Assembly (NCBI GenBank): GCA_963780675.1
Contig: CAWACR010000004.1
Location: 58,623-122,622, forward strand
Direction of reading: 5' to 3'
DNA: 64,000 nucleotides
DNA from: JAHECE01 sp963780675
Lineage (GTDB): Bacteria > Actinomycetota > Actinomycetes > Actinomycetales > JAHECE01
Position numbers and translations under genes: made by a program. Below the pieces are notes generated by a model that did no database searches, was not told where the DNA came from, and was given only the letters and a program-made list of their open reading frames with translations. Position 1 is the stretch's first letter; every line of letters starts with the position of its first letter. Shown in pieces: positions 45,012 through 55,100 of the stretch.

Positions 45012-46234
45012 ATGACGAGGCGAGGGACCCGCGTCGCGATCCTGGGCGCCGGGATCATGGGCTCGAGCCTCGCGCTCTTCCTCGCCAGGCGGGGGATCGG
45101 CGTCGCCCTGTTCGACCAGGCGGACGCTCCGGTCGCCGGCGCCAGCCGGTGGAACGAGGGCAAGATCCATCTCGGCTACCTGTACGGCGCGGATCCGACG
45201 CTTCGGACGGCTCGCCACGTCGTCCCCGGCGGCCTGCACTTCGGCCGCCTGGTCTCCGAGCTGGTCGGCTGTGACCTCGCACCCCACACGACGGCCGACG
45301 ACGACGTGTACGTCGTCCACCGGCGTTCGGTCGTCGACACGGCTCCCTTGCGCGCGCAGTTCGACGCCGTCAGCGCCGTGATCCGGGAGCAGCGGGACGC
45401 GCGTCGATACCTCGTGGACGTCTCCACGGCGCACGCGTCCCCGCTCTCTCCAACCGAGCTGCGTGCGCTCGCCAATCCGGAGGAGGTCGTGGCGGGCTTC
45501 CGAGTGCCCGAGCGATCGGTCAACACGGGCTGGGTCGCGGATCGTCTCGGCGACGCGCTCGCGGGCGAGCCGAGAGTCTCCGTCCGGACCGGCACGACCA
45601 TCACCCGGGTCGAACCCGGTCGACTCCCGCGACGGTCCCTGGCGTGTCCGGGGCGAGCCCGACCTCGACGAGCAGTTCGACGTCGTGGTCAACGCGCTCT
45701 GGAACGGTCGACTGCAGATCGATCTCACTGCCGGCCTGACGCCGGACTTCACGTGGTCCAACCGCTACCGGCTCTGCCTGTTCGTCCGCACGCAGCGAGG
45801 TCGTGGGCGTCCCGAGCGCGATCGTCGCCGTCGGGCCGTTCGGTGACGTCAAGAACTACGACGGCCGGGAGTTCTACCTGTCGTGGTACCCCGTCGGGCT
45901 CCGCGCCGAGAGCGACGCGGCTGATCCTGCCCGCGCCGGCGCCCATGTCCGAGGCCGGAGCAGGCGGAGTTCATCCGGGACGTGCGCGCCGGGCTCGAAG
46001 CGCGTCCTTCCAACGGTCGGGCGCATCCTCGACGCCGCGGAGCGGCTGACGATCGCCGGGGGGTACGTGTACGCCCAGGGTCGGGGATCGATCGGCGATC
46101 CTGCGCTCGCAGCTGCACCGTCGGGATCGATTCGGCGTCGAGCGTCGCGGGACGGTACTACTCCGTGGACACCGGCAAGTACTCGACGGCCCCGTGGCTT
46201 GCGAGCAACCTCGGCGCACGAGATCGTGGGCTGA
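45012..46234 (+). CDS. FAD-dependent oxidoreductase (DAO family), frameshifted
   Basis: The N-terminal Rossmann motif VAILGAGIMGSSLALFLARR with FDQADAPVAGASRWNEGKIH and VNTGWVADRLGDAL is DAO-type. The frame is intact to about 45615, then continues in others: DEQFDVVVNALWNGRLQIDL, AIVAVGPFGDVKNYDGREFY, TVGRILDAAERLTIAGGYVY, ending near EIVG with TGA at 46232-46234. Several single-base gains. The neighbours suggest a role in polysaccharide or modified-sugar synthesis, but the substrate cannot be read from the sequence. Confidence 0.72.
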
Positions 46235-46261
46235 AGCGATGCCGCAGGTCGGAGCGGATAA

Positions 46262-46797
46262 GTGGTGACGGTGGACAACGAGGTCGACGGCGCTCGGTCG
46301 GCTGGCCGGCCGGCCGAGCGGGCGGCCGTGCACCCCAAGGTGACGGCGCTCGTGCCCACCTACAACGGCGCGGAGCTTCATCACGAGGACGCTCGACTGC
46401 CTCGCCGCGCAGACGTGGCCGAGCCTGGAGATCCTTGTCGGCGACGACCGCTCGACCGACGAGACCCTCGACGTGGTCCGGGCGATTCGCTGAAGGCCGG
46501 GACGACGTGCGCGTGCGTCGAGCGCCACGAGAACCTCGGCTGGCTGCGGAACTCGAACGACCTCATGGCCAACGCCTGCCGGCGAGTTCATGTTCTTCGC
46601 CTTCCATGACGACCTCGTTGACGCCGACCTACGTCGAGCGACTCATGGAGGCCATGGTCGAGCGAGCCCGACGTGGTGATGGCGTTCAGCGACGTCGAGG
46701 TGGCCGAGGTGGACGGCGCCACGACGCTGTCTACACCTTCGAGGCGCTCTCGAGGGCTCACCCGCCGCGTTCGCCCGCGGCGTCGTCATGGTCCGTC
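46262..46797 (+). pseudogene. GT2 glycosyltransferase, 3' end missing at a sequence junction
   Basis: Start GTG at 46262. VHPKVTALVPTYNGAE, then EILVGDDRSTDET (D-x-D region), ERHENLGWLRNSNDLM, EFMFFAFHDD and VVMAFSDVEVAEVDG are GT-A fold family 2 motifs. Restoration needs about six indels. At VVMVRRPPG (about 46795) recognisable transferase sequence ends and the sequence runs straight into the 3' end of the convergent helicase-associated gene (stop at 46823). About half of a normal GT2 is missing, so this is a truncation by rearrangement or an assembly join. Confidence 0.65.
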
Positions 46798-46822
46798 GAC
46801 CGCCGGGATCAGTCGCGCGCCG

Positions 46823-48712
46823 TCATCGCCGCCGCCGCGCGTCGATGATCCGGTGCACCGCGATGGTCAGCTCCGCCTCGCGGGCGACGTCCACCACCCG
46901 CACGCGGCCGCCGTCCACCGACAGCACCTTGACCCGCCGCCGTTCGGCGGACCCGGTCGGCCCCGCGACCACCAGACCCACGGTCTCGCCGGTGTCCGCG
47001 GCGTCCCGCAGCACCGCGAGCGCGTGCGCCGGCGCCGCGCCGGCACCGGGCGTGAGCCCCGCCGCGGCAGCGAGGTCGTCGCCCTGGCGCATCGACGCGA
47101 CGATCCGCGCGAGCTCGTGGTCGGTCATCGCCAGCGGCGCCCGCCCGGCGCCCTCCGCCCGCCCGGCGCCGTCCGCCCGCCCCGCGATGTCCGCCTTCCC
47201 CCGCGCGGTCACGGCCCGCCGCGGCGACGGCGCCAGCGACACGACCTCGCCGTCCGGCCCCTCGACCACCGACCCGACGCCCTCGGACCGCAGCACCTCC
47301 CGCACCACCGCGGCGGGCTGCGCCGACACGAGCACGGTCGGCGCGATCACCCGCAGCCGCAACGACGCCAGCCGCACGTCCGTCGCGAGCGCCGCCAGCG
47401 CGACGCTGTCGTCCGACCGCACGTACGACGACGCCGCACCCACCCGCAGCGAGGCGTGCCGCCGCGCCACGTCGGCCACCAGGTATTCCAGCGGCTGCGG
47501 CAGCGGCACGCGCGAGTGCGCGCGGAGCCCGGCCAGCAGCCCCTCCCCGTCCATCCCGCCGTCGAGCGCCCGCCGGATCGACTCCGCCGTGAAGCGCACC
47601 GTCAGCGCCGCCCCGCGGCTCTCCACCTCGGCCGCCGCGTCCAGCAGCGCGGCCAGCGCCCGCGACGGCCGGCCCGCCACCAACCCGGTGAGGTCGGCCT
47701 GCACCACGAGGTCGTCGACGGCGGGCGGCAGGTCGACCTCGAGCGCTGCCACCAGCGCGTCGCCCCCCTTCTCGGCGAACGCGGGTGGCGCCGGGTCCCC
47801 GGCCCCCACCTCGCCCAGCAGCGCCCGACCCGCCCCCGCGAGCGCGCCGGCGCCCAGGAGCCCGAGCCACCTCATCTCCCGCAGCACCGCCTCGACCGTC
47901 TCCGGCCGCGGCGTCGCGCGCGGCGCCGACCACGCCAGCGCCCGGTACACGTCCCCCGCCGCCGGCGCCGCCCCCACGGGCCACGCGCCCAGCGCCCCCA
48001 GCACCCGACGCCGCAGCCCCGGAACCCACGACCGGTCGAGCCCGGGCCCCAGCGCCGGGCGCAGCGCGTCCCGCTCGTCGCGGGTCCCGACCAGCCACGA
48101 CGCCCGCGTCGAGCCCGCCCACGCCCGCGCCAGCACGGCCCACCGCTCGGCGAGGTCCGTCTCGAGCCAGAGATCGGCGTCGGCCGTCCCCACCCACGTG
48201 GGCCCGTCGTCCCCGGACCACGGCCCGACCAGCCCCGCCATCGCCGCGACCTCGACCGCGAACGCCGCTTCGCCCGTCTCCGTCTCCAGCGCGGTGGCGA
48301 TCCGCCGCAGCTCCCGCACGGCGAGTCCGCCGCCCCGCAGGAGGGTCGGCGAGGCGTCGTCCCAGGTGGCGAGCACGACGGCGACCCGTCGCACGACCTC
48401 CGACGCCGCCAGCGCGCTCTCCGCCCCCACCGGCTCCGCCGCGCGCATCGGCGCCTCGGCCAGCACCGGCACCGGCTCGACGTCGCGGATCAGCCGCCCG
48501 CCCCGCGCCGCGAGGGCGACCTCGCGCGGCAGCACGAGCTGCGTGGGGGAGAGGCGCCGCAGCACGCCGTGCGCGAGGAGCCAGCCCGGCCCCGGCCCGG
48601 CGTCGGCCGCGTCCACGCTCCCGATCGGCGGCCCCCACGTCAGCGCGTCGAGCACGCGCCGCGCGCCGTCGGGGGCGTCGGCGAGCACGGCGGCGAGGGC
48701 CTCGGGGGTCAC
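46823..48712 (-). CDS. helicase-associated protein, C-terminal piece
   Basis: The C-terminal 630 residues of the actinobacterial helicase-associated protein that works with XPB helicase. Repeated HTH-like modules (LRRLSPTQLVLPREVALAA; VREVLRSEGVGSVVEGPDGE) and the end HELARIVASMRQGDDLAAAA, RRRVKVLSVDGGRVRVVDVA are family features. A Gly/Arg/Ala repeat (GRADGAGRAEGAGRAP) lies near residue 505. The GTG at 48712 overlaps the stop of the piece upstream. In relatives the two are one protein of about 780 residues; a shift near 48735 would fuse them. Confidence 0.8.
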   Translation of the reverse strand: MTPEALAAVLADAPDGARRVLDALTWGPPIGSVDAADAGPGPGWLLAHGVLRRLSPTQLVLPREVALAARGGRLIRDVEPVPVLAEAPMRAAEPVGAESALAASEVVRRVAVVLATWDDASPTLLRGGGLAVRELRRIATALETETGEAAFAVEVAAMAGLVGPWSGDDGPTWVGTADADLWLETDLAERWAVLARAWAGSTRASWLVGTRDERDALRPALGPGLDRSWVPGLRRRVLGALGAWPVGAAPAAGDVYRALAWSAPRATPRPETVEAVLREMRWLGLLGAGALAGAGRALLGEVGAGDPAPPAFAEKGGDALVAALEVDLPPAVDDLVVQADLTGLVAGRPSRALAALLDAAAEVESRGAALTVRFTAESIRRALDGGMDGEGLLAGLRAHSRVPLPQPLEYLVADVARRHASLRVGAASSYVRSDDSVALAALATDVRLASLRLRVIAPTVLVSAQPAAVVREVLRSEGVGSVVEGPDGEVVSLAPSPRRAVTARGKADIAGRADGAGRAEGAGRAPLAMTDHELARIVASMRQGDDLAAAAGLTPGAGAAPAHALAVLRDAADTGETVGLVVAGPTGSAERRRVKVLSVDGGRVRVVDVAREAELTIAVHRIIDARRRR

Positions 48713-49176
48713 GGGGTCGACGACGGCGCGGGCTCGCCCGGGTGCAGCGCCTTCATGGTCGCCAGCCGCGGCCCGAGCCCCGCGGGGTACGGCCCGAACA
48801 CGCCCGTCAACGCGGGCACGGGGATGACGGCGTCCCCGGGGCCGGTGGCGTCGGTCGGCTCGACGAGGAGACCGAGGTCCCGCAGGCGCCCGACGACGGC
48901 ACCCGGGTCGATCCCGAGGCCCGCCTCGAGCTCACCGAGCCCGACGGCGCGGCCGGCCGGGGCGTCGGCGGCCAGCGCCACGATCGCCTCGGCCACCTGC
49001 AGCTCGAACCGGGTCAGCCCGGCGAGCGCGCGGTCCACCGACGGTCGCGTCCCGGCCCGGGTCGCCATCGCGACGACCGACGACGGCGCGGGTGAGGCCA
49101 GGTCCGGCCGCGCCATGAGGAGGTACGCGAGGTCCGCGTCGGAGCGAGCGCGCAGGGCGTCGGCAAGTGCGGACAT
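48709..49176 (-). CDS. helicase-associated protein, N-terminal piece
   Basis: 155 residues: MSALADALRARSDADLAYLL, the usual N-terminus of this family, then RPSVDRALAGLTRFELQVAE and LGELEAGLGIDPGAVVGRLR (winged-helix-like). It ends PGEPAPSSTP with a TGA overlapping the next piece's GTG. In another frame the same bases read RAVVDPVTPEALAAV, which would fuse directly to the C-terminal piece, so this is probably one gene split by an indel. Confidence 0.75.
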   Translation of the reverse strand: MSALADALRARSDADLAYLLMARPDLASPAPSSVVAMATRAGTRPSVDRALAGLTRFELQVAEAIVALAADAPAGRAVGLGELEAGLGIDPGAVVGRLRDLGLLVEPTDATGPGDAVIPVPALTGVFGPYPAGLGPRLATMKALHPGEPAPSSTP

Positions 49177-49213
49177 CCGTCCATTCTCCCGCGTCGTCCC
49201 GCCCCCAATTTCC

Positions 49214-49289
49214 GCTGAGGTCGAGCCCTCTCGTTCGTGAGGTCGAGCGGGTTGCGCTGAGGTCGAGCGCTCTGGTTCGTGAGGTCGAG
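49214..49289. repeat. two family A arms in direct orientation
   Basis: Two arms of about 34 bp (each starting GCTGAGGTCGAG and ending GTGAGGTCGAG) lie in the same orientation 8 bp apart, not inverted. They are located between the divergent helicase-associated gene and the AbiEi-like gene. Confidence 0.9.
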
Positions 49290-49440
49290 GCGCGGCGACC
49301 ACCGACGACGCCGCGCCTCCTCCACAGACGGCCACCGTGCGCCGTCGTCCCCCGAGCCGGCGACGCGGCGAGCGGTGATTCGACGCGCCGGGAGACGCTC
49401 CCCGAATGAACGGCACCACGGGACACATAGGGAAGTCGAA

Positions 49441-50391
49441 ATGAACGTCGGGCGCGCGGTCGCGCTGGCGGCTGGGCTGGGAGACGAGCCGCCCGGCGCC
49501 CGGATCGTTCTTGCGCGCGACCTGGAGCGGACGGAGCGCGACCTGGCGATCCTCGCCGGAACCCTGGCGCCGATCCGGCGCGGGGTACTCGCGCCCACCG
49601 ACGAGTGGCCGGACTCTCCCGCACTCGCGGTCGAGCGACTGGCCCGCCAGCGGATGCTGGCCGTGGACAGCGCGCTGACGACCGACTGGTGGTTCAGCCA
49701 CACGTCCGCGGCACTCCTTCACGGTCTCCCGATCTGGCATCCGGACGAGAAGGCGCACACGATCCAACGGACACGGCCGCCGAAGACGACGGACGGCGCG
49801 TTCGTCCGGCACTGGTCCGCCGAGCTGAGGGATCACGAGGTCACCGAGGTGGACGAGCTCCGGTGCACGTCCCTGCCCCGAACGGTCCTCGACTGCGCGC
49901 GATTTCTGTGGCCGGACCAGGCGCTCGTGATTGCCGATGCGGCTCTCGCGAGGGGGATCGATCTCGCCGACCTGGTGGCCGACCTCGCGGCGAAGAAGGG
50001 GCATCGGGGCGTCCGCCGGGCCCGCGCGATCCTGGCGCTCGCGGACGGGCGGGCGCAGTCACCGGGCGAGACGCTGTGCCGCCTCGCCGCGTTCGAGAAC
50101 GGGCTTCCGACGCCCGAGCCCCAGCTCGTCGTCGCGACGGGGATCGGCGAGTTCTTCCTCGACCTCGGTTGGCGCAGGCAGCGGGTGGCCGTGGAGTTCG
50201 ACGGCGCGGTCAAGTACTCGGGCGCCTTCGGGTTGAGCGAGGCGGAGGCACGGGAGAAGGAGCGTCAGCGCCAGCATGCCCTCGAGGAGCTCGGCTGGTA
50301 CTTCATCCGGATTGTCTGGGCTGAGCTCGCGTACAGGGACCGCATTGCCCAGCGGATTGCCGAGGCACTGCGCGCGTCGCCTCATCGCTGA
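49441..50391 (+). CDS. AbiEi-like / DUF559-type protein
   Basis: A 316-residue protein. The N-terminal 100 residues (LAGTLAPIRRGVLAP, WWFSHTSAALLHGLPIW) match the transcriptional-regulator/AbiEi antitoxin-like module of orphan actinobacterial proteins; the C-terminal part (GEFFLDLGWRRQRVAVEFDG, REKERQRQHALEELGWYFIR) is VSR/DUF559-like. No AbiEii toxin is adjacent. ATG at 49441. Its TGA (50389-50391) is supplied by the first bases of a family A repeat. Confidence 0.72.
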   Translation: MNVGRAVALAAGLGDEPPGARIVLARDLERTERDLAILAGTLAPIRRGVLAPTDEWPDSPALAVERLARQRMLAVDSALTTDWWFSHTSAALLHGLPIWHPDEKAHTIQRTRPPKTTDGAFVRHWSAELRDHEVTEVDELRCTSLPRTVLDCARFLWPDQALVIADAALARGIDLADLVADLAAKKGHRGVRRARAILALADGRAQSPGETLCRLAAFENGLPTPEPQLVVATGIGEFFLDLGWRRQRVAVEFDGAVKYSGAFGLSEAEAREKERQRQHALEELGWYFIRIVWAELAYRDRIAQRIAEALRASPHR

Positions 50392-50500
50392 GGTCGAGCG
50401 CTCTCGTTCGTGAGGTCGAGGCTGCCGCACAGCCTGTGCACGGCGCTCGACTTCACGAACGAGAGCGCTCGACCTCGCGAACGAGAGCGCTCGACCTCGG
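50387..50500. repeat. palindromic element, family A, three arms
   Basis: One arm in forward orientation (50387-50421), a 25-bp spacer, then two arms in reverse orientation back to back (CTCGACTTCACGAACGAGAG and CTCGACCTCGCGAACGAGAG). It overlaps the 3' end of the AbiEi-like gene and shows that arms duplicate as units. Confidence 0.92.
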
Positions 50501-50653
50501 CGGGGGAGGGGGAGGGGGCCGAGGGGCGGAATGCCGTGGACGCGACCTCCGTGCGCGTCGGGTTACCCTTGTCCCTTGTTCCACGCGTACCGGGCTGCTT
50601 CCGCCTGCCCGGGTGAGGGTCGGCCCCGAGGGTCGAGAGAGTCAGAGGTTGCA

Positions 50654-51037
50654 GTGCCTACCGGCAAGGTCAAGTGGTTCGACGCCGATCGCGGCTTCGG
50701 TTTCATCGCGTCCGACGACGGCGGTGAGGTCTTCCTGCACGCCTCCGCGCTCCCCGCGGGCATCGCGGCCCCGAAGCCCGGCACCCGGGTGGACTTCGGC
50801 GTCGCCGACGGTCGCCGCGGGCTCCAGGCGCTCTCGGTGACGGTGCTCGAGCCGACGCCGTCGGTGGTCCGGGCGCACCGCAAGCCGCCGGAGGACATGG
50901 TCTCGATCGTCGAGGACGTCATCAAGCTGCTCGACGCCGCCTCGAACGGGCTGCGCCGGGGCCGCTACCCCGACAAGACGCATGCGACCAAGCTCGCCCA
51001 GGTGCTTCGCGCGGTCGCGGACGACTTCGACGCCTAG
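50654..51037 (+). CDS. cold-shock domain protein
   Basis: An RNA/ssDNA-binding CSD protein with a C-terminal extension, 127 residues. RNP1 KWFDADRGFGFIAS and RNP2 EVFLHASALP are intact. The extra 60 residues (VSIVEDVIKLLDAASNGLRR, HATKLAQVLRAVADDFDA) are helical and conserved in actinobacteria. GTG start at 50654. It precedes the DUF3027 gene by 10 bp, a conserved pairing. Confidence 0.93.
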   Translation: MPTGKVKWFDADRGFGFIASDDGGEVFLHASALPAGIAAPKPGTRVDFGVADGRRGLQALSVTVLEPTPSVVRAHRKPPEDMVSIVEDVIKLLDAASNGLRRGRYPDKTHATKLAQVLRAVADDFDA

Positions 51038-51047
51038 GCTCGACCTC

Positions 51048-52193
51048 GTGTCCATCGCTACCTTCGCCGCGCCGGTCTCCAAGCCCCGGCGCGCGCGCTC
51101 GGTCGTCGACGCGGTCCTCGCGGCCGCGGTCGACCTCGCGCGCGACGCCGCCGTCGAGGCGGCCGGCCCCGACGAGGTCGGGGAGCACCTCGGTGCCCGT
51201 GCGGAGGACCAGCGCCTCGCGACGCACTACTTCGCCTCGACGGCGCCCGGCTACGTCGGGTGGCGCTGGGCCGTCACCCTGGCGCGCGCCCCCGCGGGCG
51301 CGGGTCGGGACCGTGTGCGAGGTCTCGCTCCTCCCCGGCGACGGCGCGATCACGGCCCCGGCGTGGGTGCCGTGGTCCGAGCGGCTCCAGCCGGGCGACG
51401 TCGGGCGGCACGACCTGCTGCCGTACGTGCCCGACGACGAGCGGCTCGAGTTCGGCTTCGAGGCGACCGGGGACGAGGACGTCGACCAGCTGGCCATCGA
51501 CGAGCTCGGCCTCGGGCGGGTCCGGGTGCTCTCGCGGCTGGGCCGCGAGGAGGCCATGACCCGCTGGTACAACGGCGACCGTGGTCCGGTGGAGCCCGCC
51601 GACCGGCCCTCCGGCCGGTCAGGTGACCGTCGCGACCGCGCGAAGAAGCCGCTCGCCCAGTGCTCCACCTGCGGCTTCCTCATGCTGCATGGCCGGCTCG
51701 ATGCGCACGGTCTTCGGCGTCTGCTCGAACGAGTGGTCGCCCGACGACGGTCGCGTGGTCAGCATGGACCACGGCTGCGGCGCCCACTCCGAGACCGACG
51801 TCGAGCCCGCTCCCAGCGACTGGCCCGTGAACGCCCCGCTGATCGACTCCCACGGTGTCGACTTCCACAACCACCGCGCGGAGGCCGCGGCCCAGGTCGA
51901 GCCCAGCCGAGCCCGAGGTCCCTGCCTCCGACGTCGAGGCCGTAGTCCCGGAGTCGGTTGTCGAGACCGCGCTCGAGGAACCGGCCGCCGTGAGCGACGC
52001 TCCCGAGGCGGCGGACGAGGCTCTTCCTGAGCCGGAGCCAGACGGTTCAACGCCCGAGGACGCATCACCTGAGCCCGAACCCGAGCGTGCGGCCCAGCCG
52101 GACGAATCACCCGAGCCGGAACCCGAGCCAAAGCCCGGGCCCGAGCCGGAGTCGCCCACCGACGAGACCGAGGACACGCCGGACACGCCGTGA
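51048..52193 (+). CDS. DUF3027 protein with acidic repeat tail, frameshifted
   Basis: An actinobacterial DUF3027 protein of unknown function. GTG at 51048; AEDQRLATHYFASTAPGYVG WRWAVTLARAP, then in a second frame VCEVSLLPGDGAITAPAWVP and YNGDRGPVEPADRP, then CSTCGFLM and, in another frame, TVFGVCSNEWSPDDGRVVSM DHGCGAHSE. The last 95 residues are a Glu/Pro/Asp-rich tail (SPEPEPERAAQPDESPEPEP). Frame breaks near 51297, 51687 and 51905. The stop overlaps the next gene's GTG. Confidence 0.83.
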
Positions 52194-55100
52194 CCGGCCA
52201 CGACGGCGAGTCCGTGGCAGCGGCCGACCCGTTCGGCACCGCCGCGATCCGCGCCGCCACGATCGCCGCCTGGACGACGTCGCCCACCCGCTTTCGCGAG
52301 GACGCGAACCTCGAGGAAGACCACGCCCGCGGCTACTACCGCGACCGGGTGATCATCGAGCTCGCCCAGAACGCCGCCGACGCAGCCGCAGCGAGCCCGG
52401 CGCGCCGTCATCCGCCGGCGCCGCGCGACCCCGCAGGCCGCCTGCTCCTGCGGCTCGTGCCGACCGAGGACGGCGGCGCCCTGCTCACCGCCGCCAACAC
52501 CGGCGCGCCCCTCACCAGCTCCGGCGTCCAGGCCCTCGCCAGCATGCGCGCCTCCGCCAAGCACGCACCCGCCGCCCCCGGCGACGGCCGCGCATCCCAC
52601 GGCACGGTCGGCCGCTTCGGCGTCGGCTTCGCGGCCGTCCGCGCCGTGAGCGACGAGATCACGATCGCCTCGGCCGACGGCGCAGTCCGCTTCTCCGCCG
52701 CGCGGTCCCGCGCACTCCTCACCGAGCTCCTCGACCAGCAGCGCCACGCGGACGCGACGGCGCCGGTCAGCGCACAGACCCACGCGAGCACCTCGCTCAG
52801 CCAGGCCCTCGACCGCCCCGCCGCCGACCTCCCCATCCTCCGCCTCCCCTTCGCGCTCGGCCTCGGCCGCCGATCCGGCCACCGAGGAGACCGTCCCACC
52901 CGGGTACGACACGCTCGTCACCGCCCGCCTCCGTCATCCACAGGAGCGGGACCTCGTCGCGCGGCTGCTGTCGGAGGTCGACGACGTCCTCCTCCTCGCC
53001 CTCCCCGCACTCGCCGAGGTGCGGATCGAGGTCGACGGCGAGCCGCCCCGCACCCTGACCGACGTCGCCGACCGCTGGCTCACGGTTCGCGCCGAGGGCC
53101 ACCACCAGCCCCACGACCTCGCCGACCGCCCCCACGAGGAGCGCACCCGCACCGGCTGGTCGATCACGTGGGCCGTCCCCACTCGCGGCGAGCGCTCTCG
53201 TTCGTGGTCGAGCGAACGCGACCCCTCGACTCACGAACGAGAGCGCTCGACCTCAGGGAGGTGGGACCGCACCGCCACGTGGTCCACGCGCCCACCCCCA
53301 CCGACGAGCCGTGCACGCTGCCCGCGCTGCTCATCGCCACGTTCCCTCTCGACCCCTCGCGCCGCCACGTCGCGCCCGGCCCCGCGACGGACGCCCTCGT
53401 GGCCCGCGCGGGCGAAACCTACGCCGACCTGGTCGAACGCCTCGTCGCCGACGGCGCCGACCCCCTTCCGTTCGTCCCCCTCGGGCTCCCCGCGGGCCGC
53501 CTCGACGCCGCGCTCCACGCCGCCGCCCTCGCCGCGCTCCGCACGCGCCGCGTCCTCACCCCGATCACCCCGATCACCCCGATCGCCACGCGGGATCGCT
53601 CGCCCACCTGCGCCGAACGCGGGGTTCGACGGGTCGATTGAGCGCCCAAGCGACCGCTGACCCCGCGTTCGGCGAGCTCCTCGACCCCGCGCGAGGCCCA
53701 GGCGATCGCCGGCCCGGTCGGCCACGATCCCCGCGCCCTCGCCGCACTCGCCCCCGCCCTCGCGGGCCTCGTCGCGATCCCGCCCGGCCCCGAGGCGCAC
53801 GCCCGCATCCGCGCCCTCGGCGTCGACATCCGCGACCTCGCCGACGCCGTCGACGCCATGCCGCTCGCCCTCGCCCCCGAGCGCTGGCGCGACATCTACG
53901 ACGCCCTCGCCCCGCACGCGAGCGAGCCCGGCGTCGCCGACGCCCTCGCCGGCCTCCCCGTCCCACTGGCCGACGGCCGCACCGTTCGCGGCCCCCGCGG
54001 CCTCGTGATCCTCCCCGCCGACCCACCCCCGACGCCACGGTGAACGCTAGGTCGCAGCCCCTCTCGATTCCGGGAGATGAGCCGACCACCGCCGCGTTCG
54101 GCGAGTCCGGACGAGAGCGCGGTCGACCTCAGCGAGGGGGTCGCGGCCGTCCTGCGGCCTTCGCCTCCTTCGGCCTCCGCGTGGTCCACCCCGACGCCGC
54201 GCACCCCCTCCTCATCCGCCTCGGCGCCGCCGAGGCCACGCCCCGCACGCTCCTCGCGCACCCCGCGATCCGCGCCGCGGTCGAGGCCGCCGCGCAGGAC
54301 CCCCACGACAGCGCCCCCACCGTCCACGCGACCCTCGCCCTCGCCCAGGCCGCCCTCGACGCCGGCGCCACGCCCCGCGAGATCGCCGCCGCGCACCCCT
54401 GGCTCGGCGCCCTCCCGCTCGAGGCCGACGACGGCGAGCCCACCCCCGCCCGCGACCTCACCCTGCCCGGCTCCTGGGCCGCCGCCCACCTCGACGCCCT
54501 CCGCCCCGCGAGCCCCACACTCACCGAAACCCACACCCCCGAGGCGCTGGTCGCCGTCGGCGTCCGCGACACCCTCGCCACGCTCACCATCCGCGACGTC
54601 GTCGCCGAACCGCCCCTCACCGGCGCAGACACAGACGACGCCCCCGAGTCCCACCTCGACGGCTGGCCCGAGTACCTCGACCACCTCGCCGAGAACCTCG
54701 GCGCGGGCACCTACGTCGGCGACCTCCCCGCCGTCGCCGACCTCGACGCCGTCGCCGACGACGCCTGGCCCGCCGCCCTCGCCCACCTCGCCGAGGACCC
54801 GCACACCCGCGCCGCGCTCCTGACCCCCGTCCGCGCCGGCGGCCGCGAGGCCCCCTCCTACACCGCCTGGTGGCTCCGCGACCTCCTCGGCGCCCCTTTC
54901 GCCGCCCCCGGCGCGACCGTCCCCTTCCTGCGGCCCGCACCGCCCGAGATGGGCACCGACGACGACGCCGCCCGCCTCGGCCCGGAGGTCCTGGCCGCGC
55001 TGGGCGCCGTCGGCGACCTCGCCACCCTCGACCTCCCCGCCTGGGACCGCTACCTCGACGGACTCCCGCCCGTCGGCACGCCCGTCCCGCTCGACGACGC

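Noticed and set aside
46788..49240. Plus-strand frames that seem to extend the truncated GT2 gene
   Set aside because: Beyond about 46797 the sequence is antisense to the helicase-associated gene; the product is Arg/Pro/Ala low complexity without transferase motifs.
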